This document shows, piece after piece, positions 35,399 through 47,351 of a stretch of DNA of 64,000 bases. This DNA is from Hyphomicrobiales bacterium (lineage in GTDB: Bacteria > Pseudomonadota > Alphaproteobacteria > Rhizobiales > Xanthobacteraceae): positions 1-64,000 of the forward strand of contig WHTM01000021.1 of NCBI GenBank assembly GCA_009377755.1, read 5' to 3'. Position 1 is the stretch's first letter. Every line of letters begins with the position of its first letter. The position numbers and the translations under genes are program-made. The notes beneath the pieces are model-generated. The model made no database searches. It worked only from the letters and a program-made list of their open reading frames with translations, and had not been told where the DNA came from.

Positions 35399-36823
35399 AT
35401 GGCCCGCCGCAACCAGCAAAGCTTCGTCTGCCAGAACTGCGGCGCCGCCTACAACCGCTGGCAGGGCAAATGCGACTCCTGCGGCGAATGGAACACGCTG
35501 ACCGAGGAAAGCGCCGGCGGGGTCCAGGCCGCGCCGATACCCGGCCGTCCGGCGCGCAAAGGCCGCGTGTTTGCGCTGGAGCCGCTGACCGGCGACACCC
35601 ACGAAGCGCCGCGCCTGCCCTCCGGCATTGCCGAGCTCGACCGGGTGATCGGCGGCGGCTTCGTCCGCGGCTCGGTCCTGCTGGTCGGAGGCGATCCCGG
35701 CATCGGCAAATCGACGTTGCTGGTCCAGGCCGCCGCGTTGCTGTCCGGCGCCGGACATCGCACGGTCTATATTTCCGGCGAGGAGGCGGTAGCACAGGTC
35801 CGGCTGCGCGCCGAGCGGCTCGACCTGGCTCATATGCCGGTTGAGCTCGCTGCCGAGACATCGATTGAAGACATTATCGCAACCCTCTCACATGGTAAGA
35901 TTCCTCGTCTCATCATCATCGACTCGATCCAGACCATGTGGACCGACTCGATCGATTCCGCCCCGGGTACGGTGACCCAGGTTCGCGGTTCCGCGCAGGC
36001 GCTGATCCGCTTCGCCAAGCGCGCCGGCTGCGCCGTGATCCTGGTCGGGCACGTCACCAAGGACGGACAGATCGCAGGCCCCCGCGTGGTCGAGCACATG
36101 GTCGACGCCGTGCTCTCGTTCGAGGGCGACGGCGCACACCAGTTCCGCATCCTGCGCGCGGTGAAGAACCGGTTTGGCCCCACCGACGAGATCGGCGTCT
36201 TCGAAATGACCGGCGCCGGCCTGCGCGAGGTCGCCAATCCGTCGGAGCTGTTTCTATCCGAGCGCGACCTCGGTAGTCCCGGTACCGCGGTGTTCGCCGG
36301 CATCGAAGGCACGCGGCCGCTCCTGGTGGAAATCCAGGCGCTGGCGGCGCCGACCTCGCTCGGGACGCCGCGCCGCGCCGTGGTCGGCTGGGATTCGAGC
36401 CGGCTGGCGATGGTGCTCGCGGTGCTGGAAGCGCATTGCGGGGTGCGTCTCTCCGGTCATGACGTCTATCTCAACGTCGCAGGCGGCCTGCGCATCCAGG
36501 AGCCGGCCGCCGATCTTGCGGCCGCCGCGGCGCTTGTCTCGTCCCTGGCCAATGCGCCGCTGCCGGCGGACGCTGTATACTTCGGCGAGGTATCGCTGTC
36601 CGGCGCTGTCCGCCCGGTGCCGCAGGCCGCGGCCCGCTTAAAGGAGGCGGCCAAGCTCGGCTTCGCCCGTGCGGTCGTCCCCGACGCGGCACGCAGCGAC
36701 GCGACCGCGGAACCGGCGATGGCACTCTCGACCATCCGGAGCCTCGCCGACCTCGTCTCCGACATCGCCGCCAAGGGCAAGCCGCGAGGCAACCAACCTG
36801 TGCGATTCCGAGAAGACGGATGA
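35399..36823 (+). CDS. radA: DNA repair protein RadA
   Basis: The start at 35399 (MARRNQQSFVCQNCGAAYNR) gives 474 aa. The N-terminal four-Cys zinc finger (CQNCG, CDSCG) is intact, Walker A is GGDPGIGKSTLL, and the RadA-specific KNRFGPTDEIGVFEM is present, followed by a Lon-like C-domain. RadA helps process recombination intermediates. The tandem-hairpin element ends 18 bases upstream, so the leader of this gene is largely element DNA. Confidence 0.95.
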   Translation: MARRNQQSFVCQNCGAAYNRWQGKCDSCGEWNTLTEESAGGVQAAPIPGRPARKGRVFALEPLTGDTHEAPRLPSGIAELDRVIGGGFVRGSVLLVGGDPGIGKSTLLVQAAALLSGAGHRTVYISGEEAVAQVRLRAERLDLAHMPVELAAETSIEDIIATLSHGKIPRLIIIDSIQTMWTDSIDSAPGTVTQVRGSAQALIRFAKRAGCAVILVGHVTKDGQIAGPRVVEHMVDAVLSFEGDGAHQFRILRAVKNRFGPTDEIGVFEMTGAGLREVANPSELFLSERDLGSPGTAVFAGIEGTRPLLVEIQALAAPTSLGTPRRAVVGWDSSRLAMVLAVLEAHCGVRLSGHDVYLNVAGGLRIQEPAADLAAAAALVSSLANAPLPADAVYFGEVSLSGAVRPVPQAAARLKEAAKLGFARAVVPDAARSDATAEPAMALSTIRSLADLVSDIAAKGKPRGNQPVRFREDG

Positions 36824-36995
36824 CGCCGCGGACCGGTCCGGCTATACACGGTCGCGATAATAGATTCTCCGCATCCGCCGACGCATTCGGCTTGCCCAAC
36901 GGCTGGCCCAGGCGTCAGCCTGGATCGTCGCCGGTTCGACGATTCGCGTGAAGGCTTAACCCACCGAGGGACACGAGCGCGGCCGAAAAACATCC

Positions 36996-37649
36996 ATGCC
37001 GATCACTCTCCTCGACCTCATCCTGCTCGTCGTCATGCTGATCTCGGGTCTGCTGGCGATGATCCGGGGGTTCATGCGCGAGATCCTGTCGATCGCCGCC
37101 TGGGCGCTCGCCGCCGTTGCCGCCATCTACGCCTATGTCAAGTTCCTGCCGATGGCGAAGTCCTCGTTCGGCAGCGACATCGTCGCGACGGCCGTGGTCG
37201 TCGGCGGTGCCTTCCTGCTCACGCTGCTGATCGTCTCGATCGTCACCGTGCGCGTCTCCGACATGATCCTCGACAGCCGGGTTGGCGCGCTCGACCGGAC
37301 GCTCGGCTTCGTCTTCGGCCTGGCGCGCGGCCTCATCATCGTGGTCGTCGCCTTCCTGTTCTTCTCGTGGCTGGTGCCGGAGCGCGGCCAGCCGGACTGG
37401 GTGCGCGACGCGAAATCCCGGGTCGTGCTGCAGGGCACCGGACAATGGCTGATGTCGATGTTGCCGGACGACCCCGAGAGCACCATCTTGAAGCGGTTGA
37501 AGCGGCCGCGCGGCGACGAACCGGAGCAGCCGCAGCAGGACGCCCCGCAGGAGCAGCGGTCCGAAGGCCGGCCGGCGGAGCCCGAAGGCTACGGGCGGTC
37601 CGATCGGGCCGGGATGCAGCAACTGATCGAAGGCACCAGAACACGATGA
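36996..37649 (+). CDS. cvpA: CvpA family membrane protein
   Basis: The 217-aa protein starts MPITLLDLILLVVMLISGLL, with four membrane helices in the first about 130 residues, a GALDRTLGFVFGLARGLIIV segment typical of CvpA, and a charged Gln/Pro-rich tail. CvpA is associated with colicin V production and envelope homeostasis. It precedes purF by 25 bases, the common cvpA-purF order. Confidence 0.9.
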   Translation: MPITLLDLILLVVMLISGLLAMIRGFMREILSIAAWALAAVAAIYAYVKFLPMAKSSFGSDIVATAVVVGGAFLLTLLIVSIVTVRVSDMILDSRVGALDRTLGFVFGLARGLIIVVVAFLFFSWLVPERGQPDWVRDAKSRVVLQGTGQWLMSMLPDDPESTILKRLKRPRGDEPEQPQQDAPQEQRSEGRPAEPEGYGRSDRAGMQQLIEGTRTR

Positions 37650-37674
37650 TCATTCGCCGCGGATCGGAGATCGG

Positions 37675-39165
<1,491 letters not shown>

Positions 39166-39379
39166 AGGACGCGCGCCGTACACCTTCTTCATCGTGGCCG
39201 CGCTTGTCCCGGCTATCCACTAGAAGAGCCGGTGAACGAGCCGCCTCGCCCCCTCGCCGGCCGCGCGCCGATCACCGGGGCCTCACGCGTCATCGGGTCC
39301 ACCGCCTCGCTGGCGCGCGTTGTGGTGATGCATCGTTTCCTCATAAGATCGCCCGATCCTTCCACAAGGGAGAGCCGAC

Positions 39380-39934
39380 ATGTCGCGCATTGCCGTTATA
39401 GCGATCTTGCTGAACCTCGTTGCCCTCCCCGCAACTGCCCAATCGCACCAGCCCTATGCCGGGCTGCAGAGCCGCGCGATCAAAGCGCTATCCGATGATC
39501 AGCTTCGCGATCTCAAGGCCGGGCGCGGGATGGGTCTTGCGCTTGCCGCGGAACTCAACGGCTATCCCGGCCCGATGCACGTGCTGGAACTGGCTGAGCG
39601 GATTGACTTGACCGCGGAGCAGCGCGCGCGCGTGCAGGATCTGTTCGCTACGATGAAAGCAGAAGCGATCGTGCTCGGGGATAAGTTGATCGCGCAGGAG
39701 TCCGAGCTCGATCGGCAGTTCGCGACCCGCAGCATCACGCCGGCAAGTCTGTCCGCGGCGACCGCGGCGATTGCCGCAACCCAAGGCGCGCTACGCGAGA
39801 CCCATCTCAAATACCATCTGGTGACGGTCGCGATTCTTTCGCAGGAGCAGGTCGGGCGCTATTCCGAATTGCGCGGCTATTCCGCGGGCGGCCAGCACCA
39901 CCCCCCGGGCGGGCACCAGCGCCGTTCCCATTGA
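39380..39934 (+). CDS. Periplasmic Spy/LTXXQ-like protein
   Basis: The 184-aa protein has a signal peptide (MSRIAVIAILLNLVALPATA, cleavage after AQS) and a helical body with IDLTAEQRARVQDLFATMKA, an LTxxQ motif as in Spy/CpxP-type metal-stress chaperones. The C-terminus is His/Gly/Pro-rich (SAGGQHHPPGGHQRRSH), which could bind metal. A GGAGAG lies upstream of the ATG. The SDR gene follows at once. Function is inferred only from the motif. Confidence 0.75.
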   Translation: MSRIAVIAILLNLVALPATAQSHQPYAGLQSRAIKALSDDQLRDLKAGRGMGLALAAELNGYPGPMHVLELAERIDLTAEQRARVQDLFATMKAEAIVLGDKLIAQESELDRQFATRSITPASLSAATAAIAATQGALRETHLKYHLVTVAILSQEQVGRYSELRGYSAGGQHHPPGGHQRRSH

Positions 39935-39936
39935 CG

Positions 39937-40677
39937 ATGCCCCCTCCCCTCGCCGACAGCATCGCACTCGTCACCGGCGCCTCGCGCGGCATCGGCGCTG
40001 CTACGGCGCTGGCGCTGGCGAAGGCCGGCGCACACGTGGTGGCGGTGGCGCGCACAGTCGGCGGGCTGGAGGAGCTCGACGATCGCATTCGTGAGCACGG
40101 CGGCGAGGCAACGCTGGTGCCGCTCGACCTCAGGGATACTGCCGGCGTCGCCGCGCTTGCGACGGAGCTCGACGAGCGTTACGGCCGCCTCGACGTGCTG
40201 GTCGGTAATGCCGGCGTGCTCGGGCCTTTGTCGCCGCTCGACCACGTCGAGCCGAACGCCTGGGACGAGGCGCTGGCGGTCAACGTCACCGCCAACTGGC
40301 ACCTGATCCGGCTGATGAATCCGCTGCTCAAGCAGTCAGATGCGGGGCGCACGGTGTTCGTCACCTCCGCCGTCGCTGCTTCGGCGCGTGCCTATTGGGG
40401 ACCTTACTCGGTGTCGAAGGCGGCGCTGGAAACACTGGTACGCACCTACGCGGCGGAGGCGGAAAAGACGAACGTCCGCGCCAATCTGTTCGGGCCGGGC
40501 CCGACGCGCACACGCATGTATCTGTCAGCGTTTCCGGGCATCGATCCCGAGACGCTGCCGACGCCGGAACAGGTTGCAGAAGCCATCGTGCCGCTGTGCT
40601 TGCCGAGTTTCACCGAGACCGGCAAGCTCTACGAATATCGCAGCGGCAAGCTCAAATCGTTCCAGCCGCCGGCGTGA
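39937..40677 (+). CDS. SDR family oxidoreductase
   Basis: The ATG at 39937 gives 246 aa (MPPPLADSIALVTGASRGIG); a TTG at 39931 overlapping the upstream stop is possible. The Rossmann motif TGASRGIGAATALA, VGNAGVLGP and the catalytic YSVSKAALE are intact. The GPGPTRTRMYLSAFPGI region resembles YciK-type SDRs. Substrate unknown. It ends six bases from the convergent MFS gene. Confidence 0.88.
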   Translation: MPPPLADSIALVTGASRGIGAATALALAKAGAHVVAVARTVGGLEELDDRIREHGGEATLVPLDLRDTAGVAALATELDERYGRLDVLVGNAGVLGPLSPLDHVEPNAWDEALAVNVTANWHLIRLMNPLLKQSDAGRTVFVTSAVAASARAYWGPYSVSKAALETLVRTYAAEAEKTNVRANLFGPGPTRTRMYLSAFPGIDPETLPTPEQVAEAIVPLCLPSFTETGKLYEYRSGKLKSFQPPA

Positions 40678-40683
40678 GTAACG

Positions 40684-41937
40684 CTACGGCGCGGCCGGCA
40701 AACGTGTCGCGCGCCAGGCGACCGCTGCCGCCGCGATCAGCAACACCGCCGCCACATAGAAGGCCGCGCCCGGCAAGTTCCAGTCGCGCCCCGCGCCGAT
40801 CGAATAGGCGAAGATACCGGCGAAGACGATCGGACCGATCATGTTGGCGATACCCATCAGGCTGTTGTTCGCACCCTGCAACTGGCCCTGCTCGCTGACG
40901 CCGACACGCCGGCTCATGAGGCTGTGCAATGCCGGTCCACCCAGCCCCCACAGCGACATCACCGGAATGCCGATCAGAAAGATCGCGCCACTCGGCGCGA
41001 AGCCGTAGATCGCCAATCCGACGGCGCCAAAGCCGAAGCCGGTGGCAAGCGCGCCGCGCTCGCCGACCCAGGCCACCATACGCCCGACCAGTCCGACCTG
41101 TACGATCAACGAGCACACGCCAACCAGCGCCAATGACATTCCGACCGCGTTTTCATCCCAGCCATAGCGATAGCCGGCATAGAGGACGAATACGCTCTGC
41201 AACACCACGTGAGCGAACATCGAGATGAAATACGCCGTCGCCAGCCCGGGCAATTCGCGATGCGACCGCAGCAAGCCGAGCGCGCCGATTGGATTGGCGC
41301 GCCGCAGCAGGATCGCCGAGGTGCGATGCTCGCGCCGGAGCGACTCCGGCAAAATGAAAATGCCGTAGCAGGCATTAGCGAGGGTGGCGGCGGCGGCGGC
41401 CCAGAACGGCAGCCGCAGATCGATCGCGCCCAGCACACCGCCGACCGCGGGCCCAAGGATGAACCCGACCCCGAACGCCGCGCCAATCAGGCCGAAGTTC
41501 TTCGCCCGCTGCTCCGGCGGCGTCACGTCGGCGATATACGCCATGGCGGTCGAAATGCTTGCGGCGCAAATGCCGGAGATCACGCGTCCGATAAACAGCC
41601 AGATCAACGTCGGCGCCAGCGCCATCAGCACGTAGTCGAGGGCGAGGCCGATATTCGAGATCAGAATCACCGGCCGCCGTCCGTAGCGATCCGACAGCGC
41701 GCCCATCATTGGCGAGACGATGAACTGCATCAGCGCCCAGGCGGCGCCGAACAGGCCGTAGATTTCCGCGGCTCGCACGGTGTTGCCGCCGGTGAAGCTC
41801 TCGACCAGCCTCGGCAGCACCGGCAACACGATGCCAAGCGCCATCATATCGAGCAGCACGACGACGAAGATGTACGCCAGCGCCGCCGGGCGCATCGGAC
41901 TGGCTACTGCGCGCGGCTCGGGGCCCGCCGCGGTCAT
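40684..41937 (-). CDS. Tetracycline-type (DHA1) MFS efflux transporter
   Basis: The start at 41937 overlaps the der stop (ATGA) and gives 417 aa from [20 protein letters not shown]. Twelve hydrophobic segments, motif A ([20 protein letters not shown]) and [20 protein letters not shown] in helix 1 match the TetA/TCR subgroup of DHA1 proton antiporters. It may export drugs or metabolites; resistance cannot be inferred. Translational coupling to der is notable. Confidence 0.88.
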   Translation of the reverse strand: MTAAGPEPRAVASPMRPAALAYIFVVVLLDMMALGIVLPVLPRLVESFTGGNTVRAAEIYGLFGAAWALMQFIVSPMMGALSDRYGRRPVILISNIGLALDYVLMALAPTLIWLFIGRVISGICAASISTAMAYIADVTPPEQRAKNFGLIGAAFGVGFILGPAVGGVLGAIDLRLPFWAAAAATLANACYGIFILPESLRREHRTSAILLRRANPIGALGLLRSHRELPGLATAYFISMFAHVVLQSVFVLYAGYRYGWDENAVGMSLALVGVCSLIVQVGLVGRMVAWVGERGALATGFGFGAVGLAIYGFAPSGAIFLIGIPVMSLWGLGGPALHSLMSRRVGVSEQGQLQGANNSLMGIANMIGPIVFAGIFAYSIGAGRDWNLPGAAFYVAAVLLIAAAAVAWRATRLPAAP

Positions 41938-43289
41938 TTTTTCTTGCGCCCTGCGAACGGATTGGTCTTCTCGCGCAGTGTCAGCCGGATCGGCGTGCCC
42001 GGCAAATCGAACGCCTCGCGAAGCCCGTTCACCAGATAGCGCTTGTAGGCATCGGGCACCGCATCGGCACGCGTGCAGAACACGACGAAGCTCGGCGGCC
42101 GGCTCTTGGCTTGCGTGATGTAGTTGAGCTTGAGGCGCCGGCCCGCAACCGCCGGCGCCGGATGCGCGGATGTCGCTTCGCCGAACCATCGGTTCAGCGT
42201 GCTGGTCGGCACCCGCTTGTTCCACACTGCGTGGGCGTCGAGCACCGCCTGCATCAGCCGGTCGAGGCCGTCGCCGGTCAAGCCCGAGGTCGGTAGCACG
42301 GCCGCACCCTTGAGCTGCGGCAGCCAGTGATCCGCCTCCTCGCGTAGGCGCTTGACCGCGCCGGGCTTGCGCTCGGCGAGGTCCCACTTGTTGATGCCGA
42401 GCACCACTGCGCGCCCCTCCTGCTCGACCAGATCGGCGATGCGCAGGTCCTGTTCCTCGAAGGCACGCGCTGAATCCATCAGCACGATCACCACGTCGGC
42501 GAAACGCACGGCGTTGAGCGCATCGGCGACCGAGAGCTTTTCGAGTCCTTCTGCGACGCGGCCGCGGCGCCGGATGCCGGCGGTGTCGTAGAGCTGGAAC
42601 TTGTGGCCGCGCCAGTCGAACTCGATCGCGATCGAGTCGCGGGTGATACCGGCCTCCGGACCGACCAGCAGGCGTTCCTCGCCGATCAGCTGATTGATCA
42701 GCGTCGACTTGCCCGCATTGGGGCGGCCGACCACCGCGACCTTGATCGGCCGCGACGGCCCCCTCTCGGCAGCGTCGGCGGCGGCCGCCGTCGCGCCCGG
42801 CAGCACGGCGCGCAGCGCGTCGTAGAGGTCGGCCAGCCCTTCGCCGTGCTCGGCCGAGAGCGCCACCGGCTCGCCGAGGCCGAGCGCATAGGCCTCCGTC
42901 GCACCGGCTTTGCCGGCGCGGCCTTCGCTTTTGTTGGCAATCAAGATGGCCGGCTTGCCGGACTTGCGCACCAGCACCGCAAAACTACGGTCGAGCGGGG
43001 TCAAGCCGACCCGCGCGTCGACCAGGAACAGGAGCGCGTCGGCCTGGGTGATCGCCGCCTCGGTCTGCACCTGCATGCGGCCGGTGAGGCTGCCCGGCGC
43101 CGCTTCGTCGAGGCCCGCGGTATCGATGACGGTGAAGGCGAGATCGCCAAGCCGGCCCTGCCCTTCGCGCCGGTCACGGGTAACGCCCGGCTCGTCTGCG
43201 ACCAGCGCCAGCCGCCGGCCGGCCAGGCGGTTGAAAAGCGTCGATTTGCCGACGTTCGGCCGGCCGATGATGGCGACAGTGAACGGCAT
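41934..43289 (-). CDS. der: Ribosome biogenesis GTPase Der
   Basis: The 451-aa protein has two consecutive G domains, each with a P-loop ([19 protein letters not shown] and [18 protein letters not shown]) and NKxE/NKWD motifs, followed by a KH-like C-domain and a basic tail (FAGRKKK). It assists 50S assembly. The upstream genes are a small lipoprotein and a YfgM-like protein, echoing the yfgM-bamB-der order of other bacteria. Confidence 0.96.
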   Translation of the reverse strand: MPFTVAIIGRPNVGKSTLFNRLAGRRLALVADEPGVTRDRREGQGRLGDLAFTVIDTAGLDEAAPGSLTGRMQVQTEAAITQADALLFLVDARVGLTPLDRSFAVLVRKSGKPAILIANKSEGRAGKAGATEAYALGLGEPVALSAEHGEGLADLYDALRAVLPGATAAAADAAERGPSRPIKVAVVGRPNAGKSTLINQLIGEERLLVGPEAGITRDSIAIEFDWRGHKFQLYDTAGIRRRGRVAEGLEKLSVADALNAVRFADVVIVLMDSARAFEEQDLRIADLVEQEGRAVVLGINKWDLAERKPGAVKRLREEADHWLPQLKGAAVLPTSGLTGDGLDRLMQAVLDAHAVWNKRVPTSTLNRWFGEATSAHPAPAVAGRRLKLNYITQAKSRPPSFVVFCTRADAVPDAYKRYLVNGLREAFDLPGTPIRLTLREKTNPFAGRKKK

Positions 43290-43345
43290 TCCGCAGTCCG
43301 CGGTTCCGGAGGTTGACCTACCGGATGTCTAGCCGCCCTGCGCCG

Positions 43346-43915
43346 CTACCGCGAGAACTGGTTCGGGCTGGGCGCGTCCGGCCAGGGCGCCGACGGTGCC
43401 CGCTCGGTCGCAGGTGCCGGCCAGGGCGCGGCGGTGCTTTGCGCCTGTCCGGGAGGCGCACCCCAGACGGACGAATTCTGGCTGGCTGGCTGCTGTTGCG
43501 GGGCAGGCTCGGATGTGGGCGGGACGGTGACCTGCGCCGGCTGCCGCTCCGGCGGCTGCGCGGCCGGGCGGGCCGGAGCGCGGGCCTGCGCCGGCTTCGG
43601 ACGCGACGCCACCCTGGGTTTCGGCTTTGCCGCCGGCTCGGGCTTCGCCGCGGCCGCGGCGGCAGCCTCGCCACCTTGCGCAGGCGTGGCGGCAACCGCG
43701 GCGGAATCGCCAGCGGGCTCGTTGCCCTTGACCATCTCCTGCGGAATTCCCTGCGGTACACCGGGCACCCCTTCGGGGAATACCAGCTTGCGATCGCCCG
43801 GCAGCGGCTTCTTGTTGCTGAACCAGTCGGTCTGATCGAACGACCCGCAGCCGGCCAAGGTCAGGCCGACGCTCAACCCTGCGGCGGTCAGAATTCCACG
43901 GCGGAAGCAACGCAT
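43346..43915 (-). CDS. Pro/Ala-rich lipoprotein upstream of der
   Basis: The start at 43915 gives MRCFRRGILTAAGLSVGLTL followed by the lipobox LAGCGS. After a short conserved part (FSNKKPLPGDRKLVFPEGVP) the 189-aa protein is almost entirely Ala/Pro/Gln low complexity. It lies between the yfgM-like gene and der, where bamB is often found, but no PQQ/beta-propeller repeats are present. Mature protein is probably membrane-anchored; function unknown. Confidence 0.75.
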   Translation of the reverse strand: MRCFRRGILTAAGLSVGLTLAGCGSFDQTDWFSNKKPLPGDRKLVFPEGVPGVPQGIPQEMVKGNEPAGDSAAVAATPAQGGEAAAAAAAKPEPAAKPKPRVASRPKPAQARAPARPAAQPPERQPAQVTVPPTSEPAPQQQPASQNSSVWGAPPGQAQSTAAPWPAPATERAPSAPWPDAPSPNQFSR

Positions 43916-43928
43916 CACGAAAGGCTCC

Positions 43929-44585
43929 TCAACCCTTAGCATGGGTACCGGTTAGCGCCGTCAGCATGTCGATTCGGTTGCGCGTGCTGGCGGGTGTCTC
44001 CGCGTCGGCGACGATCATCTCGATCCACTGCTTGGCGGCTTCGCTGTTGTTGCCGCGCCAGGCCGCGAAAGCGAGCAGCTCGCGCGCGGTATGGCGGAAA
44101 GCGCGGTCAGCACTGGTCAACGGCTCCAGCCGGGCGCGTAGCGAATCGTATGGCTCGGTATCGGCGAGCAGCATTCCGGCCCGCACGTTGGCCAAATCCT
44201 GCAACACGGGCCCGGCGCTGCTATCGATAGCAATCATGTCGTAGATCTTCACGGCGGCCTGAGGATCGCGCTGCCCGAGCGAGGCGGCTTCGCCAAAACG
44301 CGCCAGGATGCGGTAGCCGAACGGCGCGTCCGCGGCGATCTTGGCAAAGGCCGCCTCGGCCTCGGCATGCTTGTCCTGTTCGACCAGCGTCGTCGCCGCC
44401 TCGAACGCGGCGCCAGCCTCCGCCGCCTGGCGCGCCTCCCACCACTGGTAGCCGCGCCAGCCGCCCATGCCCAAAACAATGACGAGGGCAACCGCGATCG
44501 CATGGGCGCCGTACCGGTCCCAAAGCTGCTTGAGCCTCTCGCGGCGGATTTCTTCGTCAATCTCGGCAAAGATCGGATCGGACAC
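43929..44585 (-). CDS. YfgM-like TPR membrane protein
   Basis: A GTG at 44585, six bases after GGAG, gives MSDPIFAEIDEEIRRERLKQ and 218 aa; a TTG at 44600 is less likely. A single membrane helix (AIAVALVIVLGMGGWRGYQW) is followed by TPR-like helices (LVEQDKHAEAEAAFAKIAAD). This matches the YfgM/TPR_21 family, which associates with the SecYEG translocon and periplasmic chaperones. It precedes the lipoprotein and der genes. Confidence 0.85.
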   Translation of the reverse strand: MSDPIFAEIDEEIRRERLKQLWDRYGAHAIAVALVIVLGMGGWRGYQWWEARQAAEAGAAFEAATTLVEQDKHAEAEAAFAKIAADAPFGYRILARFGEAASLGQRDPQAAVKIYDMIAIDSSAGPVLQDLANVRAGMLLADTEPYDSLRARLEPLTSADRAFRHTARELLAFAAWRGNNSEAAKQWIEMIVADAETPASTRNRIDMLTALTGTHAKG

Positions 44586-44730
44586 GTAACACTCCGGCAA
44601 TGCGACCCGGCACGCGTTCCGGCGCCGCAGGCAGCGGGACTACCGTAGCGATATGGCGCCGGCAAGGCAAAAAGCCTTGCAACGAACCGCTTTTTGGCTC
44701 GGCCGGAAGGCGTTCGCGGGCCCGGGAAAC

Positions 44731-45699
44731 TCAGTCCAGCTTCAGCCCCACCGCCTTGATGACCTTGCTGCGGGTTTCGGCCTGTGAGCGGAGGAAAGCT
44801 GCGAATTCTTCCGACGACTTGCTGGTTGCGGGTTGAACACCTGCCTTCATGATCCGCTCGTTCACCTCCGGCATCGTCAGCACCTTGGTGATCGCTGCAT
44901 GCAGCTTGTTGACGATGTCGCGCGGGGTGCCGGCCGGCACGACAATGCTCTGCCAAATGCCGAGATCGTAGCCGGGGAAGGTCTCGGCGACCGTCGGCAG
45001 CTCAGGCGCCAGCGCAAGCCGGTGCGTCGCCGTGATTGCCAGGATCTTGACCTTCTTGTCGCGCCAGAGCGGCAGCGCCACGTTGACGCTCTCGTGGCTG
45101 AGCGGAATATCGCCGGCAAGCAGACCGGTGATCTGCGTCGTCCCGCCACGATAGGGAACCATCGTCATCTTAATTCCGCCCATCATGTTCAGGAGCCCGA
45201 CGGCGACCTGCGATGTCGGCGTGCTTACGCCGATCTGATACGTTCCAGGCTTGGCCTTTTCCAGGGCGATGAGCTCGCCCAACGTGTTGGCCGGGACCTT
45301 GATGTTGGCGACCACCGACGACGGCACTTGCGCAATCAGCGTGACCGGCTCGAAATTCTTGAACGGATCGTAGGGGAGCCTGCTGTACAGGAACGGATTC
45401 ATCACCAGCGTCCCGTCAATGGCCATCAGCAGTGTGTAGCCGTCGGGAGCGGCCTTCGCTACCGCCTGCGCGCCGATGATGGTATTGGCGCCCGGCCGGT
45501 TGTCGACCACGATCTGCTGACCAAACTCTTCGCCCAGCTTCTGTCCGATGACGCGCGCGAGAAAGTCCGCTGGCCCGCCGGGCGCGAAGGGAACGACCAG
45601 CGTAATCGACCGCGACGGATACGACTGCGCCCGCACGGCGTCGGCGGCGACGACACACGACAGCAATGCCGCGACGTGCGTCAGCGATTTGAACGTCAT
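44731..45699 (-). CDS. Tripartite tricarboxylate receptor (TctC/Bug family)
   Basis: The start at 45699 gives 322 aa with a signal peptide (MTFKSLTHVAALLSCVVAAD, cleavage near VRAQS). YPSRSITLVVPFAPGGPADF, IVVDNRPGANTIIGAQAVAK and a C-terminal WQSIVVPAGTPRDIVNKLH match TctC/Bug periplasmic receptors that bind small carboxylates or nicotinate-like ligands. No TctA/TctB membrane genes are nearby, so it is an orphan receptor. It lies just downstream of panB. Confidence 0.9.
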   Translation of the reverse strand: MTFKSLTHVAALLSCVVAADAVRAQSYPSRSITLVVPFAPGGPADFLARVIGQKLGEEFGQQIVVDNRPGANTIIGAQAVAKAAPDGYTLLMAIDGTLVMNPFLYSRLPYDPFKNFEPVTLIAQVPSSVVANIKVPANTLGELIALEKAKPGTYQIGVSTPTSQVAVGLLNMMGGIKMTMVPYRGGTTQITGLLAGDIPLSHESVNVALPLWRDKKVKILAITATHRLALAPELPTVAETFPGYDLGIWQSIVVPAGTPRDIVNKLHAAITKVLTMPEVNERIMKAGVQPATSKSSEEFAAFLRSQAETRSKVIKAVGLKLD

Positions 45700-45749
45700 C
45701 GTGCCCTCTCCTTGGTACCCAATGCCGCGCTTGCGCGCTGGCACCTTGG

Positions 45750-46577
45750 TTATCCGCTTTTTGCCTTCATCGGATAGACGTTCGCGCTCCCCGGGAACTC
45801 GCGCCGGCGCACCTCATCGGCATAGGCTTTGACCGCCGCGCCGATCGATGGCCCGAGGTCGGCGTAGCGTTTGACAAACCTCGGCACCCGCGGCGACAAT
45901 CCGAGCATGTCTTCGAGCACCAGCACTTGGCCGTCACATGCGGGGCTGGCGCCGATGCCGATGGTGGGGATGGCGATGGTCTCGGTCATCCGCCGGGCGA
46001 GCGGCTCGGCGACAGCCTCGATCACCACCGAGAAAGCGCCCGCCTCGGTGACCGCCTTGGCGTCGGCCTCGATCGGCCCCCAGTCGGCGGGCTCACGCCC
46101 TTGCGCCCGGAACGAACCGATGGTGTTGATCGACTGCGGCGTCAGCCCGACGTGCGCCATCACCGGCACGCCCCGCTCGACCAGAAAGGCTATCGTCTCG
46201 GCCATGCGGCGCCCACCTTCGATCTTGATCGCGCCGCACTGCGTCTCCTTCATCACCCGCACCGCCGAGGCGAAGGCCTGCTCCTTCGAGGCTTCGTAGG
46301 AACCGAACGGCATGTCGACGACGACCAGCGCGCGGCGCGAGCCGCGCATCACCGCGCGCCCCTGCAGGATCATCATGTCGAGGGTCACCGGCACGGTGGT
46401 TTCTAGGCCATGCATCACCATGCCGAGCGAGTCGCCGACCAGGATGACGTCGCAATGCTGATCGAGGATGCGCGCCGTGTGCGCGTGATACGACGTGAGG
46501 CAGACGATCGGCTCCTTGCCCTTGCGGGCGCGAATGTCCGGCGCCGTCAGCCGCTTGATCTCCTCCTGAAGCGACAC
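45750..46577 (-). CDS. panB: 3-methyl-2-oxobutanoate hydroxymethyltransferase
   Basis: The 275-aa enzyme makes ketopantoate for coenzyme A synthesis. [37 protein letters not shown] and the IKIEGG segment match PanB, including the Mg-binding Asp residues. The start is a GTG three bases after the nnrU stop. No panC is adjacent. Confidence 0.93.
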   Translation of the reverse strand: MSLQEEIKRLTAPDIRARKGKEPIVCLTSYHAHTARILDQHCDVILVGDSLGMVMHGLETTVPVTLDMMILQGRAVMRGSRRALVVVDMPFGSYEASKEQAFASAVRVMKETQCGAIKIEGGRRMAETIAFLVERGVPVMAHVGLTPQSINTIGSFRAQGREPADWGPIEADAKAVTEAGAFSVVIEAVAEPLARRMTETIAIPTIGIGASPACDGQVLVLEDMLGLSPRVPRFVKRYADLGPSIGAAVKAYADEVRRREFPGSANVYPMKAKSG

Positions 46578-46580
46578 GCC

Positions 46581-47174
46581 CTACCTCCCGAACGCCGGAA
46601 CGCCGATCACCGCCGGATGGAACCAGTATCCGAGCGCAAAATAAAGGACCGTTCCGGTGATAATGGCAATCGCGTCGTTGCTCCGACCCGAGCCGCCGCT
46701 GACCGTCGGATTGCCGCCGACCTCCTCGCCGCGACGCTTGGCGGCGATCCTGGCGTACACTCCCCAGGCCAGGAACGAGCCGAATAGCACGATCGACCCG
46801 AGATCGCCGTTCGACAGCAGATGCGCAAACGCCCACAGCGTCACGCCGGCGAGCATCGGATGCTTGGTGACCTGCCTGATCCGGCCCGGCAGATAGGCGG
46901 CCAGCACCAGAATGATCGCCGGCCACACCAGCAGGGCCGTGACGTGCCGCATGACGGTGGGCGGATACCACACATCCACCCAGCCGGTTTGTCGGTAGAG
47001 CCCAAAGCCCCACACGATGGCGACGACGCCGATGATCGCGACCAGCGAAAACAGCCCCTTGTAGGGGCCGTCGCCAAAACGCGCGATTGCCGTCGCGCGC
47101 GCATCTCGGAGCGTCACGAAGACGTGGACCCCCAGGAAAAGGATCAGACCGGCGATCAGGATCAAGAGGCCCAT
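46581..47174 (-). CDS. nnrU: NnrU family membrane protein
   Basis: The 197-aa protein starts MGLLILIAGLILFLGVHVFV and has five to six membrane helices with the NnrU features GDGPYKGLFSLVAIIGVVAI and KHPMLAGVTLWAFAHLLSNG. NnrU-type proteins were first linked to denitrification clusters and resemble methyltransferase-like membrane proteins; the exact role is unknown. It is directly upstream of panB in the same operon. Confidence 0.88.
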   Translation of the reverse strand: MGLLILIAGLILFLGVHVFVTLRDARATAIARFGDGPYKGLFSLVAIIGVVAIVWGFGLYRQTGWVDVWYPPTVMRHVTALLVWPAIILVLAAYLPGRIRQVTKHPMLAGVTLWAFAHLLSNGDLGSIVLFGSFLAWGVYARIAAKRRGEEVGGNPTVSGGSGRSNDAIAIITGTVLYFALGYWFHPAVIGVPAFGR

Positions 47175-47351
47175 GCGAGGCTCGTTATTGTTCCCAGCGT
47201 TCGACAGGGCGGGCTTCCATTTTCGGCCACCCGATGCCTGCCGACGATGTGGCGGCCGACATTCTCAAGGACTTTCAAAGCGGCCAGTACATTGTAGCGG
47301 ACCGCCTGATGGTTGGCGCCGCCTTACAACCGACGCGCCTTGGGCTCTCGC

